Below, one piece after another: positions 1-8,826 of a stretch of 64,000 nucleotides of DNA. A program made the position numbers and the translations under genes. The notes beneath the pieces were generated by a model, which had not been told where the DNA came from, did no database searches, and saw only the letters and a list, made by a program, of their open reading frames with translations. Source of the stretch: Sphingobacterium spiritivorum (lineage in GTDB: Bacteria > Bacteroidota > Bacteroidia > Sphingobacteriales > Sphingobacteriaceae); assembly GCF_016725325.1 (NCBI RefSeq), contig NZ_CP068083.1, positions 4,712,001-4,776,000 of the forward strand, read 5' to 3'. Every line of letters starts with the position of its first letter. The first letter of the stretch is position 1.

Positions 1-1
1 T

Positions 2-187
2 CAGGTCGTAGATTCAGAGCGCTCCTATTACCAATGGAATGACAGAAAAACACGTACTTCATTTTTTATGATCAGGAAAACCGAAGGGCAAAGCGAGGTC
101 CTGGAGATAATTGCAATGGAAAGAAATTCAAAACGCAATCAGCAGGAATCTGCATCCGGTAGTACGGAAACGGGTTTTCCAGAATAA
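2..187 (+). CDS. C-terminal fragment of an unknown protein, cut by the window edge
   Basis: Frame 2 is open from the first base to a TAA at 185-187 and gives about 61 residues. The tail is polar and ends in a Ser/Gly/Thr-rich stretch (ESASGSTETGFPE). No family is recognisable from this remnant. It precedes the DKNYY lipoprotein gene by 50 bases on the same strand. No terminator hairpin is visible in that gap, so the two could share a transcript. The start and the bulk of the gene lie outside the window. Confidence 0.55.
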   Translation, partial: QVVDSERSYYQWNDRKTRTSFFMIRKTEGQSEVLEIIAMERNSKRNQQESASGSTETGFPE

Positions 188-237
188 TGAATTATAGCAG
201 ATAACTTTCTGTATAAATCTATTAAAAGGCATTCACT

Positions 238-1329
238 ATGTTTAGAAAGATTTTATATACCCTGATATCATGTTCGCAGCTGGGAATGCTCTTTTCCTGT
301 GCTGAACAGGTAGATGCCATATCTGAAAATTACTATCTCAAATCCGGCAAGATTTATTACATACCGGGAGGTAATTCATTTGAAAGAGGTTCTGTGGAAA
401 CAGGCGCTGACAAAATCACATTTAAAGTATTGTCGGCCGATGTTGCAAAGGATAAGACACATATATATTACAAGGGATATGCACAAAGGCAGGTAGATTA
501 TTCTTCATTCTATCTGGAAGATGGCCTCTTTAAAGATAAGGACCATGTGTACTATTCCAAAAACTATTCCTTCGAACCAGGCCGGCCAAGTAATCCTGAA
601 GACAGAAACCAATGGAGCATTGTACGTCTTGCTGATCCGAAAACTTTCACAAAACTGGCTGCTCCAAACCAGCAATGGGCCAAAGATAAAAACCGTTATT
701 TTTACAACTACGAACCATTGGAAGTAGATTATTCGACTTACAGGATTATCAATAAATCGTTCTCCACAGATAAGAATACGCTTTATATCAATGAAAACAG
801 GCTTGTAAAAGCGACGAAGTATGTCCCGGCAGTTATCGATTCACTGACAGAGCATTATATCCTGCTTAATCATAACACTTTACTCTATTATGTCAGTCAG
901 CTGGTCGAACAACCTATTCAAAACAGCAAGGATATACGCGTGCTTCATAATAATGTCCTTTGTATAGACAGTAAAGTTGTTGTTGATGGAAATCTATTTC
1001 ATCCAAATGAAGCAGATGCATCATCATTTGAAATACTCTTTATTTCCTCCAGTTTCTTTGTCGCAAAAGATAAAAACAAAGTTTATTATCAGGAAGAAAT
1101 TATAAATGGAGCAGATGCAGCAACGTATCAGAATCTCTATCTTGCCATCGGAAAAGATAAAGATCATGTGTACAGTGGAGCCACTATCGTAAATGTGCCT
1201 GATCCGTCTTCATTCCGCAGGATGAAGGGCAAAGATTTTGATTTCAGGGACGACAAGGGAAATCAGTTTAAATACGTCAGAAAAGAAAACAAAGTCCGGC
1301 TTCAGGATCAGTCAGGTAAATTATATTAA
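238..1329 (+). CDS. DKNYY-repeat lipoprotein
   Basis: The product is 363 residues. A short hydrophobic N-terminus ends in a lipobox (LFSC, Cys21), so it should be lipid-anchored. The body repeats units with cores such as KDKTHIYY, KDKDHVYY, KDKNRYFYN, KDKNKVYYQ and KDKDHVYSG, the hallmark of the DKNYY family. These are often cell-surface proteins whose biochemical role is not established. At least six units are visible between residues 70 and 340. The start ATG is the first after the upstream stop. The next gene begins 16 bases downstream, so the two may be cotranscribed. Function unknown. Confidence 0.85.
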   Translation: MFRKILYTLISCSQLGMLFSCAEQVDAISENYYLKSGKIYYIPGGNSFERGSVETGADKITFKVLSADVAKDKTHIYYKGYAQRQVDYSSFYLEDGLFKDKDHVYYSKNYSFEPGRPSNPEDRNQWSIVRLADPKTFTKLAAPNQQWAKDKNRYFYNYEPLEVDYSTYRIINKSFSTDKNTLYINENRLVKATKYVPAVIDSLTEHYILLNHNTLLYYVSQLVEQPIQNSKDIRVLHNNVLCIDSKVVVDGNLFHPNEADASSFEILFISSSFFVAKDKNKVYYQEEIINGADAATYQNLYLAIGKDKDHVYSGATIVNVPDPSSFRRMKGKDFDFRDDKGNQFKYVRKENKVRLQDQSGKLY

Positions 1330-1345
1330 AAAAATCACCAACGCT

Positions 1346-1759
1346 ATGTGGAAATACTACGCTTTACTCTCCGCCCTCTTTGCTGCACTGACAGCCATTC
1401 TGGCCAAGATCGGCGTAAAAGGTGTCAACAGTAATCTGGCCACAGCAATCCGTACATTGGTTGTGCTTTTCATTGCATGGGGCATTGTGCTGTTGAGTGG
1501 AGAAATCAAAGAAGTAAAAACTCTCAATAAGGAAAACTGGTTATTTCTCACGCTCTCCGGGATTGCGACAGGCTTATCCTGGTTATTTTATTTTAAAGCC
1601 TTACAAACAGGAGATGTTTCCAAAGTAGCTCCTATTGATAAATTAAGCGTAGCAATTGCCATAGGACTCTCCTTCTGGCTCCTCAAAGAGCCGGCAGATG
1701 CTAAAACAATAGTTGGAGGTCTGCTCATCGTTGCCGGCACACTGGTCATTATATGGTAA
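1346..1759 (+). CDS. Half-size EamA-family membrane protein
   Basis: This is a 137-residue, very hydrophobic protein with about five predicted membrane helices and one EamA-like repeat. The C-terminal half (FKALQTGDVSKVAPIDKLS, then a helix ending LLIVAGTLVII) matches the second half of an EmrE/EamA repeat. Classical EamA exporters carry two such repeats in about 300 residues, so this one would have to dimerise, as small multidrug transporters do (inference). An earlier in-frame start lies inside the DKNYY gene. The ATG at 1346 is preferred because it opens directly on the first helix (MWKYYALLSALFAALTAIL). Substrate unknown. Confidence 0.8.
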   Translation: MWKYYALLSALFAALTAILAKIGVKGVNSNLATAIRTLVVLFIAWGIVLLSGEIKEVKTLNKENWLFLTLSGIATGLSWLFYFKALQTGDVSKVAPIDKLSVAIAIGLSFWLLKEPADAKTIVGGLLIVAGTLVIIW

Positions 1760-1864
1760 TGATTCCAGAGATATCAGATACTAAAATTATAATCTTATGC
1801 GGCTGTATATATTATTCGGCAAGCAAATGATATGATTATTGTTATATATTTTCGAAACATATTA

Positions 1865-1904
1865 TTCAAATTCAAAAAGAATTCAAAATTGAATGTTTAA
1901 TTTG
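1865..1904 (+). promoter_or_regulatory. Direct-repeat box and promoter of the two-component operon
   Basis: Three TTCAAA hexamers lie at 1865, 1871 and 1882. The last two are 11 bases apart, start to start, and the last extends to TTCAAAATTG. After five bases comes TTAATTTG (1897-1904), one mismatch from the Bacteroidota -7 element TAnnTTTG. The same arrangement with the same spacings occurs before the PAP2 gene at 3902-3935. Head-to-tail repeats one helical turn apart suit an OmpR-type regulator. That the neighbouring regulator binds here is inference. Confidence 0.55.
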
Positions 1905-1941
1905 CACTAAAGGAATAGTTTACAATCCGGCAGTTCAAAAA

Positions 1942-2616
1942 ATGAAAATCCTGATCATAGAAGATGAATACGAGCTTGCAAAAAGCATTGGTGACTACCT
2001 CAGTCAGCAAGGTTATCTGTGTGAATTTGCATCCACTTTTCAGATGGCTCAGGAGAAAATAGCCGGATTTGACTATGACTGTATTTTATTAGATATTATG
2101 CTTCCTGATGGCAACGGAATGCATGTATTGCAGACTTTGAAGGCTCAGGAAAAACAGGATGGCGTCATTATTATCTCAGCCAAAGATGCCCTTGATGACA
2201 AAATTAAAGGATTGCAGATCGGAGCAGACGATTATCTGACCAAACCTTTTCATCTGTCGGAGCTGGTCGCGCGCATTTATGCTGTCATACGACGTAAGCA
2301 ATTTCAAAATTCCAATATTATTGTACAAAATGAACTTCAGATCGATCTGTTAGCTAAAACAGTATCCGTAGGTGATCATGTCGTACCCTTTACAAAAAAA
2401 GAACTCGATCTCCTGCTTTACTTTATCGGGAATAAGAACAAAGTCATTTCAAAAAGTACACTCGCAGAACATCTGTCCGGAGATGTAGCAGACATGCTGG
2501 ATAATCATGATTTTATTTATGCCCATATTAAAAATCTGAAGAAAAAATTACAGGAGGCGCGCAGTGGATCTTATCTAAAAACCATCTACGGCAGTGGATA
2601 CAAATGGGAAGGATGA
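1942..2616 (+). CDS. OmpR/PhoB-family response regulator
   Basis: The product is 224 residues: a receiver domain (about 1-115) and a winged-helix DNA-binding domain (about 130-224). Visible landmarks are the acidic pocket (IEDE, residues 6-9), the phosphoacceptor D51 in LLDIMLPDG, and the KPF motif near residue 101. The C-terminal half ends with the typical wing TIYGSGYKWEG. The stop overlaps the kinase start as ATGA (2613-2616), so the two are translationally coupled. The upstream direct-repeat box suggests autoregulation. The signal sensed by the pair is not evident. Confidence 0.95.
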   Translation: MKILIIEDEYELAKSIGDYLSQQGYLCEFASTFQMAQEKIAGFDYDCILLDIMLPDGNGMHVLQTLKAQEKQDGVIIISAKDALDDKIKGLQIGADDYLTKPFHLSELVARIYAVIRRKQFQNSNIIVQNELQIDLLAKTVSVGDHVVPFTKKELDLLLYFIGNKNKVISKSTLAEHLSGDVADMLDNHDFIYAHIKNLKKKLQEARSGSYLKTIYGSGYKWEG

Positions 2617-3899
2617 AAAAATTACTTAGTAAATCCATAAAACCATTTATCATATACTCATTAGTAGTATTGCTTTCCAGTATTCCGATCTATTATTTCC
2701 TGGTAGACGGCATCTGGTTAAGTGAACTGGATGAGCATAACGAAATTGTAGCCGATCGTACAGAAAATCAACTCAATAAACTTAAGCTGAATCAGCAAAA
2801 GTTGTCCGAGAGTATTATACTCTGGAACAGTATACAGCCGGGAACCAATCTTCGGCCGTTCACTGACAACCTGATTCCCGCAGACAGTACATATACAATC
2901 CGCAGAGCAAATCCATACACCGATCATGAAGAAATTGACCGTTTCAGAGTGTTACAAAGAATAATCAGGGTCAACGGTCAGCCATATATGCTTACAGTAG
3001 AGACCAATGTGGAAGAGACAGAAGAAACCGTGATTGCTATTGCAGTAGTTACATTATTATTCTTTATTATTCTTGTTGTAGGTTTCCTGATCTTAAACAA
3101 AAGACTTTCCATTAAATTGTGGACCCCCTTTAGAAGTACATTATCCAAACTCAAAACTTTCAACCTGAATACACAAACAGCAATTGAATTTGATAAGAGT
3201 GACACCCTGGAATTTGAAGAATTGAATGCAGCACTGACCAAGCTACTGGAACATAATATTACGGTATTCAAATCTCAGAAAGAGTTTACAGAAAATGCTT
3301 CACATGAACTGCAGACACCTCTGGCCATCATGAAAAATAAACTGGATCTTCTCCTCCAGCAACAGCAACTTACAGAAGAACAATACCATATTATTGAAGA
3401 TATTAATAAGGCCCTAAGCCGCAGTGCACGCATCAATAAAAACTTACTTTTACTGGCAAAAATTGAAAACTTACAATTTGACGATCGGGAAGATCTGGAT
3501 ATAAGTCTGATGATCCGTCAGTCCCTGCTTATTTTGCAGGAACATGCTGATCAGAAAGAACTCACAATCTCCGATAAAATAAGTCCTCAGATTATAAAAA
3601 GCGGAAACAGAACACTCATCGAAATTCTGGTCAACAATATAATCATCAATGCAATAAGACATACCCGGCCAGGTGGAACTATTACACTGGCTTTAAATCC
3701 TCAGTTTTTAGAGGTCAGCAACTCAGGTAGTGATCCGCTACGACAGGATCTGTTGTTTAACCGCTTTTCCGGCACTACATCCGAAAGCTCAGGAAGCGGA
3801 CTCGGACTTCCGATTATCAAGGAAATATGCAAAAGACAAAAATGGGATATTACATACCAGTTTGACAATAATCTTCATTGTTTCCGTGTAGGTTTCTAA
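2613..3899 (+). CDS. Membrane sensor histidine kinase, partner of the upstream regulator
   Basis: The product is 428 residues. Two membrane helices (about 12-33 and 139-162) flank a periplasmic sensor region of about 100 residues. A linker leads to the HisKA domain with the phosphoacceptor in NASHELQTPL (His231) and a HATPase domain with an N-box (VNNIIINAIRHT) and a G-box (SGSGLGLPI). A longer frame begins at 2604, but the ATG at 2613 forms the classical ATGA overlap with the regulator stop and is preferred. PAP2 and receptor genes follow directly, which points to envelope or phosphate-lipid sensing (inference). Confidence 0.93.
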   Translation: MKKLLSKSIKPFIIYSLVVLLSSIPIYYFLVDGIWLSELDEHNEIVADRTENQLNKLKLNQQKLSESIILWNSIQPGTNLRPFTDNLIPADSTYTIRRANPYTDHEEIDRFRVLQRIIRVNGQPYMLTVETNVEETEETVIAIAVVTLLFFIILVVGFLILNKRLSIKLWTPFRSTLSKLKTFNLNTQTAIEFDKSDTLEFEELNAALTKLLEHNITVFKSQKEFTENASHELQTPLAIMKNKLDLLLQQQQLTEEQYHIIEDINKALSRSARINKNLLLLAKIENLQFDDREDLDISLMIRQSLLILQEHADQKELTISDKISPQIIKSGNRTLIEILVNNIIINAIRHTRPGGTITLALNPQFLEVSNSGSDPLRQDLLFNRFSGTTSESSGSGLGLPIIKEICKRQKWDITYQFDNNLHCFRVGF

Positions 3900-3901
3900 A
3901 A

Positions 3902-3935
3902 TTCAAATTTTCTTCAAAATTGGCTTTTATCATTG
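3902..3935 (+). promoter_or_regulatory. Direct-repeat box and promoter of the PAP2 gene
   Basis: TTCAAA at 3902 and 3913 (11 bases apart), the second extended to TTCAAAATTG, then five bases and TATCATTG (3928-3935), one mismatch from TAnnTTTG. The element copies the architecture found before the response-regulator gene at 1871-1904. This suggests the PAP2 gene, and perhaps the receptor gene 49 bases after it, belongs to the regulon of the adjacent two-component system. Confidence 0.55.
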
Positions 3936-3950
3936 TAATAAAAACAAACA

Positions 3951-4691
3951 ATGGTAAATCGATTCTGGCTTCTCAGCATTCTTCAACTGATCTGTATCAG
4001 CGTTTCAGCACAATATAGTCAACGTACCTTAAAACCGGATAGTACGCAGATCTTATCTAATTCCCCTATCTCAAGATCTCATTTCCAATTCCGTCAACTA
4101 TACATTCCGGGAGCTTTACTTATATCCGGTATAGCCCTGAACAGTAATGGCCCGGAATCATTTAAAAATGAAATCGTAGAAGAGCGAAATGAGCATATCC
4201 CCAGATTTCGTACGCATATAGACGATTTTTTACAATTCTCCCCTATCCTTGCCGCTTACAGTCTGGATGGATTAGGAATCGCCTCAAAAACGGATCTCTA
4301 TAACCGGACAGCAATACTAATCAAAGGTGAAGCTGCTATGGTCGGTATTACCTACATTATGAAAAAATCTATCCATCAACAACGTCCTGACGGATCCAAC
4401 TACGAATCCTTCCCTTCCGGACATACAGCTCAGGCATTCGCTGCAGCAACTTTTCTTAGTGAAGAATATAAAGACAGATTTCATTGGATGCCCTATGCTG
4501 CATATGGTGTAGCGGCTTCTGTAGGTACATTCCGTATGGTCAATAACAGGCATTACATCAGTGATGTGCTTGTGGGTGCTGCCATAGGAATATTATCCAT
4601 GAAAGCAAGCTATTGGACACATCACTACAGATTAACTAAAAAACAAAAGGAAGCCATAGCCTATAAACGGTATATGGAAGAAAGTTACTAA
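3951..4691 (+). CDS. Secreted/periplasmic PAP2-family phosphatase
   Basis: The product is 246 residues with an N-terminal signal sequence ending VSAQ. All three PAP2 (phosphatidic-acid phosphatase type 2) motifs are visible: KX6RP in KKSIHQQRP, PSGH in FPSGHTAQAF, and RX5HX3D in RMVNNRHYISD. Such enzymes remove phosphate from lipid phosphates, undecaprenyl pyrophosphate or lipid A, and the substrate cannot be told from sequence. It follows the kinase gene and precedes an outer-membrane receptor. A shared regulator box suggests control by the adjacent two-component system. Confidence 0.9.
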   Translation: MVNRFWLLSILQLICISVSAQYSQRTLKPDSTQILSNSPISRSHFQFRQLYIPGALLISGIALNSNGPESFKNEIVEERNEHIPRFRTHIDDFLQFSPILAAYSLDGLGIASKTDLYNRTAILIKGEAAMVGITYIMKKSIHQQRPDGSNYESFPSGHTAQAFAAATFLSEEYKDRFHWMPYAAYGVAASVGTFRMVNNRHYISDVLVGAAIGILSMKASYWTHHYRLTKKQKEAIAYKRYMEESY

Positions 4692-4740
4692 AATGAAAAT
4701 TTACATTTCCTAATTCTGACACGATATAAATTCAAAACGC

Positions 4741-7152
4741 ATGCATCAAAAAATCATTTCATTCTTAATTTTTATATTTCTATTCATGAACATCAGCTTT
4801 GCACAGGTGAGTTCGGTAACACTGTCAGGAACTATAAAAGCACAGGCCAGCAAAGAATATTTACCATATGTAACCATAACCCTTAACACATCATCAGATA
4901 GCAAGTTTGTATCAGGAACTGTTTCTGATGAACAGGGCCGTTTTGTTTTGTCTAATGTAAAACCAGGCAATTATCAACTGGTTATTTCACTGGTGGGCTA
5001 TAAAAATCTGCAACAAAATCTGTATGTAGGTAGCCTTTCCGAATACCTGGATATCGCAAGTATAAATCTGGAATCTGATGAACAGATGCTCGACGAAGTA
5101 ACAGTAACGGGGCAACAATCCGGAATAAGTCAAAAGATGGATAAAAAGACATTTACAGTCGCTGATAATTTGAGTCAGACCGGAGGATCCATATTACAGG
5201 TACTCCAAAATCTGCCGGGAGTAAGTACGCAGGAGGGCAAAGTACAGCTGAGAGGCAGTGACAAAGTTGCTATTCTTATTGATGGTAAGCAGACAGCTAT
5301 GACCGGATTTGGCAGCCAGACAGGACTGGATAATATTCCGGCATCAGCTATTGACCGTATTGAAGTCATCAATAATCCTTCATCCAAATATGATGCGAAC
5401 GGAAATGCGGGTATTATCAATATAATTATGAAAAAAGAGAAGAAAGAAGGGTTAAATGGTAAGATTGGATTAACTACCGGTGCCGGAGCATTATGGGTGC
5501 GTCAGGACAATTTGCCGACCATCCGACCACAATATACGTTTACGCCAAAGATCAATCCTTCTCTTTCCCTCAACTATCGCAAGAATAAAGTCAATGCCTT
5601 TGTATCAGTGGATAACCTGTATACACAGACATTAAATAAAAATGAGTTTGTAGATCGTGTATACGAAGATGGTACTACTATCCGTCAACAAACCAAACGC
5701 AACAGAAATACAAACTACTTTACTTCAAGGATGGGTCTGGATTGGACCATAAACGAGCAGAATATACTGACTGTATCCGGACTTTTTGGTAGTGAGAAGA
5801 TAATAGACCGCGGTGATGAACCCTTTTTTAATGCGGACCTTTCTGAGCGGATCAGATTGTGGCAATTTTTAGAAGACGAGCTCAAAACGACTGTAATGGC
5901 TACGGCGAACTATCAGCACAAGTTTAAAGAAGCCGGACATACATTAAGCGCCGGACTTAACTATACCTTCCATCGTGAGGATGAAAAATATTTTTTTGAC
6001 AATATCCTGCCTCAGTTTACGGGTAAAGACGCGTTCAAACTGATATCTGATGAACAGGTAACGGATCTGAATATTGACTATGTAAGACCTCTTAAATATG
6101 GCCGGATAGAGGGAGGACTGAAATTCAGACACAGACGCATCCCTACCGATATGCTCTTTATCCCGGGACTTCATTCGCCATTGGACAGCAATGCGGGTGG
6201 TTGGGCGACTTACAGAGAGATAATCCCTGCTGCATACGGAAATTACATCTTTGAAAACGAAAAGATTGAAGCAGAAATTGGTCTTCGAATGGAATATGTA
6301 AATCTGCAGTATGATGTAAACCCTCAGCATCCGACATACAAAAGTGACGGATACAATTACACACAGCCATTTCCTAATGTAAGATTTGCATACAAGATAA
6401 ATACCCAAAATAAGCTTTCATTGTTTTACAACAGAAGAGTGGACAGACCCAATGAAGTAGATATACGGATATTTCCCAAATATGATGATGCAGAGATTAT
6501 CAAGGTTGGTAATCCCGCTTTACGTCCGCAGTTTACCAATTCCTTTGAACTCGGATACCGCAGTGACTGGACCAAAGGTTATATTTATACAGCCCTGTAT
6601 CATCGCTTCGCCGATGGTACCATTTCCCGTATATCTACTACTGTACCCGGAAGCAATCTGATCTACGCCATTTTTCAGAATGCAGGCAGAAGCTATAACT
6701 CCGGAATGGAAGCTATGTTTCATCAAAAAATATCTGATTCTTATACCTTAGATATCAATGGAAATATTTATCGCAATCAGATAAATGCCTTTACTGTAGA
6801 AAACCTATACCCTGTTGCACACAGCTTTCATGCAGATAAACAACGTATGTTTTCGGGTACGATGAAGGTGAATAATAAATTTCATCTGCCAAAAGGAATT
6901 GATGCACAGTTAACAGCAATCTATCTTGCCCCTGATATTATTCCGCAAGGAAAAATACAAAGCCGGTTTTCTGTCGATGTAGGAATCAAAAAACCTATCC
7001 AAAAAGGAAAAGGAGAACTCTTTTTAAATGCAACTGACTTATTAAATACTATGGTGATTAAAAAGACTATAGAAGGTAATACTTTTTATTACACCAGTAA
7101 AGATTACTATGAAACACAGGTCGTACGATTGGGATACAGTTATAAATTCTAA
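4741..7152 (+). CDS. Outer-membrane beta-barrel receptor with carboxypeptidase-regulatory-like and plug domains
   Basis: The product is 803 residues. A signal peptide (ending NISFAQ) is followed by a carboxypeptidase-regulatory-like beta-sandwich (about 25-115), a TonB plug domain (about 125-230, with VLQNLPGVSTQEGKVQLRG and the typical IDRIEVINNPSSKYDANG), and a long barrel ending in YKF. This fits the OMP_b-brl_3 class of Bacteroidota receptors. The ligand is unknown. It lies 49 bases after the PAP2 gene with no clear promoter of its own, so it is probably cotranscribed with it. Confidence 0.88.
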   Translation: MHQKIISFLIFIFLFMNISFAQVSSVTLSGTIKAQASKEYLPYVTITLNTSSDSKFVSGTVSDEQGRFVLSNVKPGNYQLVISLVGYKNLQQNLYVGSLSEYLDIASINLESDEQMLDEVTVTGQQSGISQKMDKKTFTVADNLSQTGGSILQVLQNLPGVSTQEGKVQLRGSDKVAILIDGKQTAMTGFGSQTGLDNIPASAIDRIEVINNPSSKYDANGNAGIINIIMKKEKKEGLNGKIGLTTGAGALWVRQDNLPTIRPQYTFTPKINPSLSLNYRKNKVNAFVSVDNLYTQTLNKNEFVDRVYEDGTTIRQQTKRNRNTNYFTSRMGLDWTINEQNILTVSGLFGSEKIIDRGDEPFFNADLSERIRLWQFLEDELKTTVMATANYQHKFKEAGHTLSAGLNYTFHREDEKYFFDNILPQFTGKDAFKLISDEQVTDLNIDYVRPLKYGRIEGGLKFRHRRIPTDMLFIPGLHSPLDSNAGGWATYREIIPAAYGNYIFENEKIEAEIGLRMEYVNLQYDVNPQHPTYKSDGYNYTQPFPNVRFAYKINTQNKLSLFYNRRVDRPNEVDIRIFPKYDDAEIIKVGNPALRPQFTNSFELGYRSDWTKGYIYTALYHRFADGTISRISTTVPGSNLIYAIFQNAGRSYNSGMEAMFHQKISDSYTLDINGNIYRNQINAFTVENLYPVAHSFHADKQRMFSGTMKVNNKFHLPKGIDAQLTAIYLAPDIIPQGKIQSRFSVDVGIKKPIQKGKGELFLNATDLLNTMVIKKTIEGNTFYYTSKDYYETQVVRLGYSYKF

Positions 7153-7202
7153 TCTTAATAATCTTAGCACTTTGAACCAAATCCAATAAAAATCAATTTT
7201 AA

Positions 7203-7231
7203 TTGGATAAAACAATTATTCTATAATTTTG
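7203..7231 (+). promoter_or_regulatory. Promoter of the PKD lipoprotein gene
   Basis: TTG at 7203-7205, 18 bases, then TAATTTTG at 7224-7231, an exact match to the Bacteroidota -7 consensus TAnnTTTG. Transcription should begin near 7235, about 34 bases before the ATG. Confidence 0.6.
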
Positions 7232-7268
7232 TTGTTTAAAATATAAATTTATTATTAATAAAAAAACT

Positions 7269-7619
7269 ATGAAGTTATTGAAACTATTCCTCCTATTTTC
7301 TATTCTAGGTATTATGTCTTGTAGTGATAAAGTTGAGGAAAGTATGATTGACTGTTTAGGCGAATCTTTTTTGACAAATGTGGAGCATTCTTCTTCTGAT
7401 CAGAACGCGAAACTGATTAATTTTAATATAACTTATTCAGGAGAGCAGCAATTGAATAATTCAGTTAAATGGGTCTATGGTGACGGTGCTCAGCAAGTCG
7501 TTAATGGCAAAACTTCCAGCCACACATATAGTCAAAGTGGAACTTTTACAGCTATTGCAACTGTAAAAACCAGCGGAGGATGTACCTTCGATGTTAAAGA
7601 AACTGTGATTGTTAAATAA
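7269..7619 (+). CDS. Small PKD-domain lipoprotein
   Basis: The product is 116 residues. The signal peptide ends in a lipobox (IMSC, Cys18). The remainder forms a single PKD-like beta-sandwich: WVYGDGAQ corresponds to the WDFGDG core and SHTYSQSGTFTAIATV to the Y-x3-G-x-Y/F-x-V-x-L-x-V strand. PKD domains usually mediate binding rather than catalysis. The gene stands alone with its own promoter and an imperfect terminator. The partner or ligand is unknown. Confidence 0.8.
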   Translation: MKLLKLFLLFSILGIMSCSDKVEESMIDCLGESFLTNVEHSSSDQNAKLINFNITYSGEQQLNNSVKWVYGDGAQQVVNGKTSSHTYSQSGTFTAIATVKTSGGCTFDVKETVIVK

Positions 7620-7640
7620 TTTCCAAAATAGATAGAAATA

Positions 7641-7678
7641 AGCGACATGAGAGTATAGTCTATCCTATCGCTTTTTTA
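7641..7678 (+). terminator. Imperfect terminator after the PKD lipoprotein gene
   Basis: AGCGA (7641-7645) can pair with TCGCT (7668-7672), extended by discontinuous pairing inside, and six further T residues follow. The stem has several mismatches, so the call is weak. Confidence 0.35.
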
Positions 7679-7849
7679 TTGTCAATGGGTTATAGAGAAC
7701 ATCAGCCCAGCCCTTAACTTTGACTGTTATCAATCCCTTCCGCACATTTCCAGATTACTTATCGATAGCGGTTTAACCAGTCAGCATATCTAAAAAATAT
7801 ATTATATTTATGTCTGAACGGATTATAAACGTATTAAATCACTTAAAAA

Positions 7850-8752
7850 ATGAAAATAATCACCCGTCATCTTTTATGTTTATTTTTACTATTTAACTTA
7901 ACATTTTGCGGTGGATCTTCTCAGGAACAGGATAATGAGATGATATGGTTGGTCTTTCAGCCTACAGTCGAACTGAATAAATCTGTTACGTTAAGATTAT
8001 TCTTTAAGAATAAACCGGAAACTGGAAGTATTAAAGTGCATTCAGCAACCAAAGATGCATACGAAGAACTCGATGGTTCAGAGATCGAAAGAGAAATGGA
8101 AGCACAAGGTGATTTATATGTTTACGACATCACTTTTGAAGCAGGATCATTAGGAAAATCAAATCTCCCTATTATAGAAGCTAAAATAGCTGGAAAGATT
8201 TATAAAAGTAGCGCAGCAGTTATTGAAGTTGTAGAAAAACAAGATGTGAACATCGACGCCGTAAAATTGGTATTAGAAACAGACAAGGATCGCTATAATA
8301 TTGATGATACCATCAGGCTCGTATTGTACGAATATTCGAAATTTTCTCAGATTTCAAAATTTACTCCCGCAGACTTAGTGGAAAAGGGAGCTCCTGAAGC
8401 TCTATTTGCAATTATTGATTCAGGGAATGTTGACTATGAGGTTGGTATTCCGGGTTTTAAAAAATTGATAGATGCTAACTTTAATGTCGCAAATTATGAT
8501 TGGAATGTAAATGATATCGGTAAGCGAATGGCAACATTGGATGGTCAGCTTTATATCAAAAACCGAATCTTCAACATGAAAATGACCGCTAAAGAAAAAG
8601 GAATTTTTACAATACCTCCAAGTCGGTTTGAGTATAAAATTTACCCCTATGAGGAAGCTTTTAAAGAAGAACTGCTTGGTCCTGATGAAAATCTACGTAC
8701 AAAAAATAAGGTACTCGTGCAGTCCGATTCATTGAAGATTATAGTAGAATAA
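7850..8752 (+). CDS. Lipoprotein of unknown function
   Basis: The product is 300 residues. The N-terminus is hydrophobic and ends NLTFCGGSS, a plausible but atypical lipobox (Cys20). The rest is acidic and predicted to be mostly beta-strand. Residues about 25-125 look like one beta-sandwich and about 135-300 like a second, with VLETDKDRYNIDDTIRLVL resembling the entry strand of a macroglobulin/invasin-type Ig fold. No enzymatic motif is seen and I do not recognise the family. It has no obvious operon partner. Confidence 0.65.
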   Translation: MKIITRHLLCLFLLFNLTFCGGSSQEQDNEMIWLVFQPTVELNKSVTLRLFFKNKPETGSIKVHSATKDAYEELDGSEIEREMEAQGDLYVYDITFEAGSLGKSNLPIIEAKIAGKIYKSSAAVIEVVEKQDVNIDAVKLVLETDKDRYNIDDTIRLVLYEYSKFSQISKFTPADLVEKGAPEALFAIIDSGNVDYEVGIPGFKKLIDANFNVANYDWNVNDIGKRMATLDGQLYIKNRIFNMKMTAKEKGIFTIPPSRFEYKIYPYEEAFKEELLGPDENLRTKNKVLVQSDSLKIIVE

Positions 8753-8826
8753 TACAAAGATTTAAAATAGCGAACCTGGTTATATGCAGAATAGCTAATG
8801 TCAGGATTCTCACATTAGCTTCCATT

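Noticed and set aside
5944..6408. A 154-codon minus-strand frame inside the receptor gene
   Set aside because: It lies entirely within the plus-strand barrel gene, is Cys/Arg/Ile-rich like a complement artefact, and has no promoter or family match.
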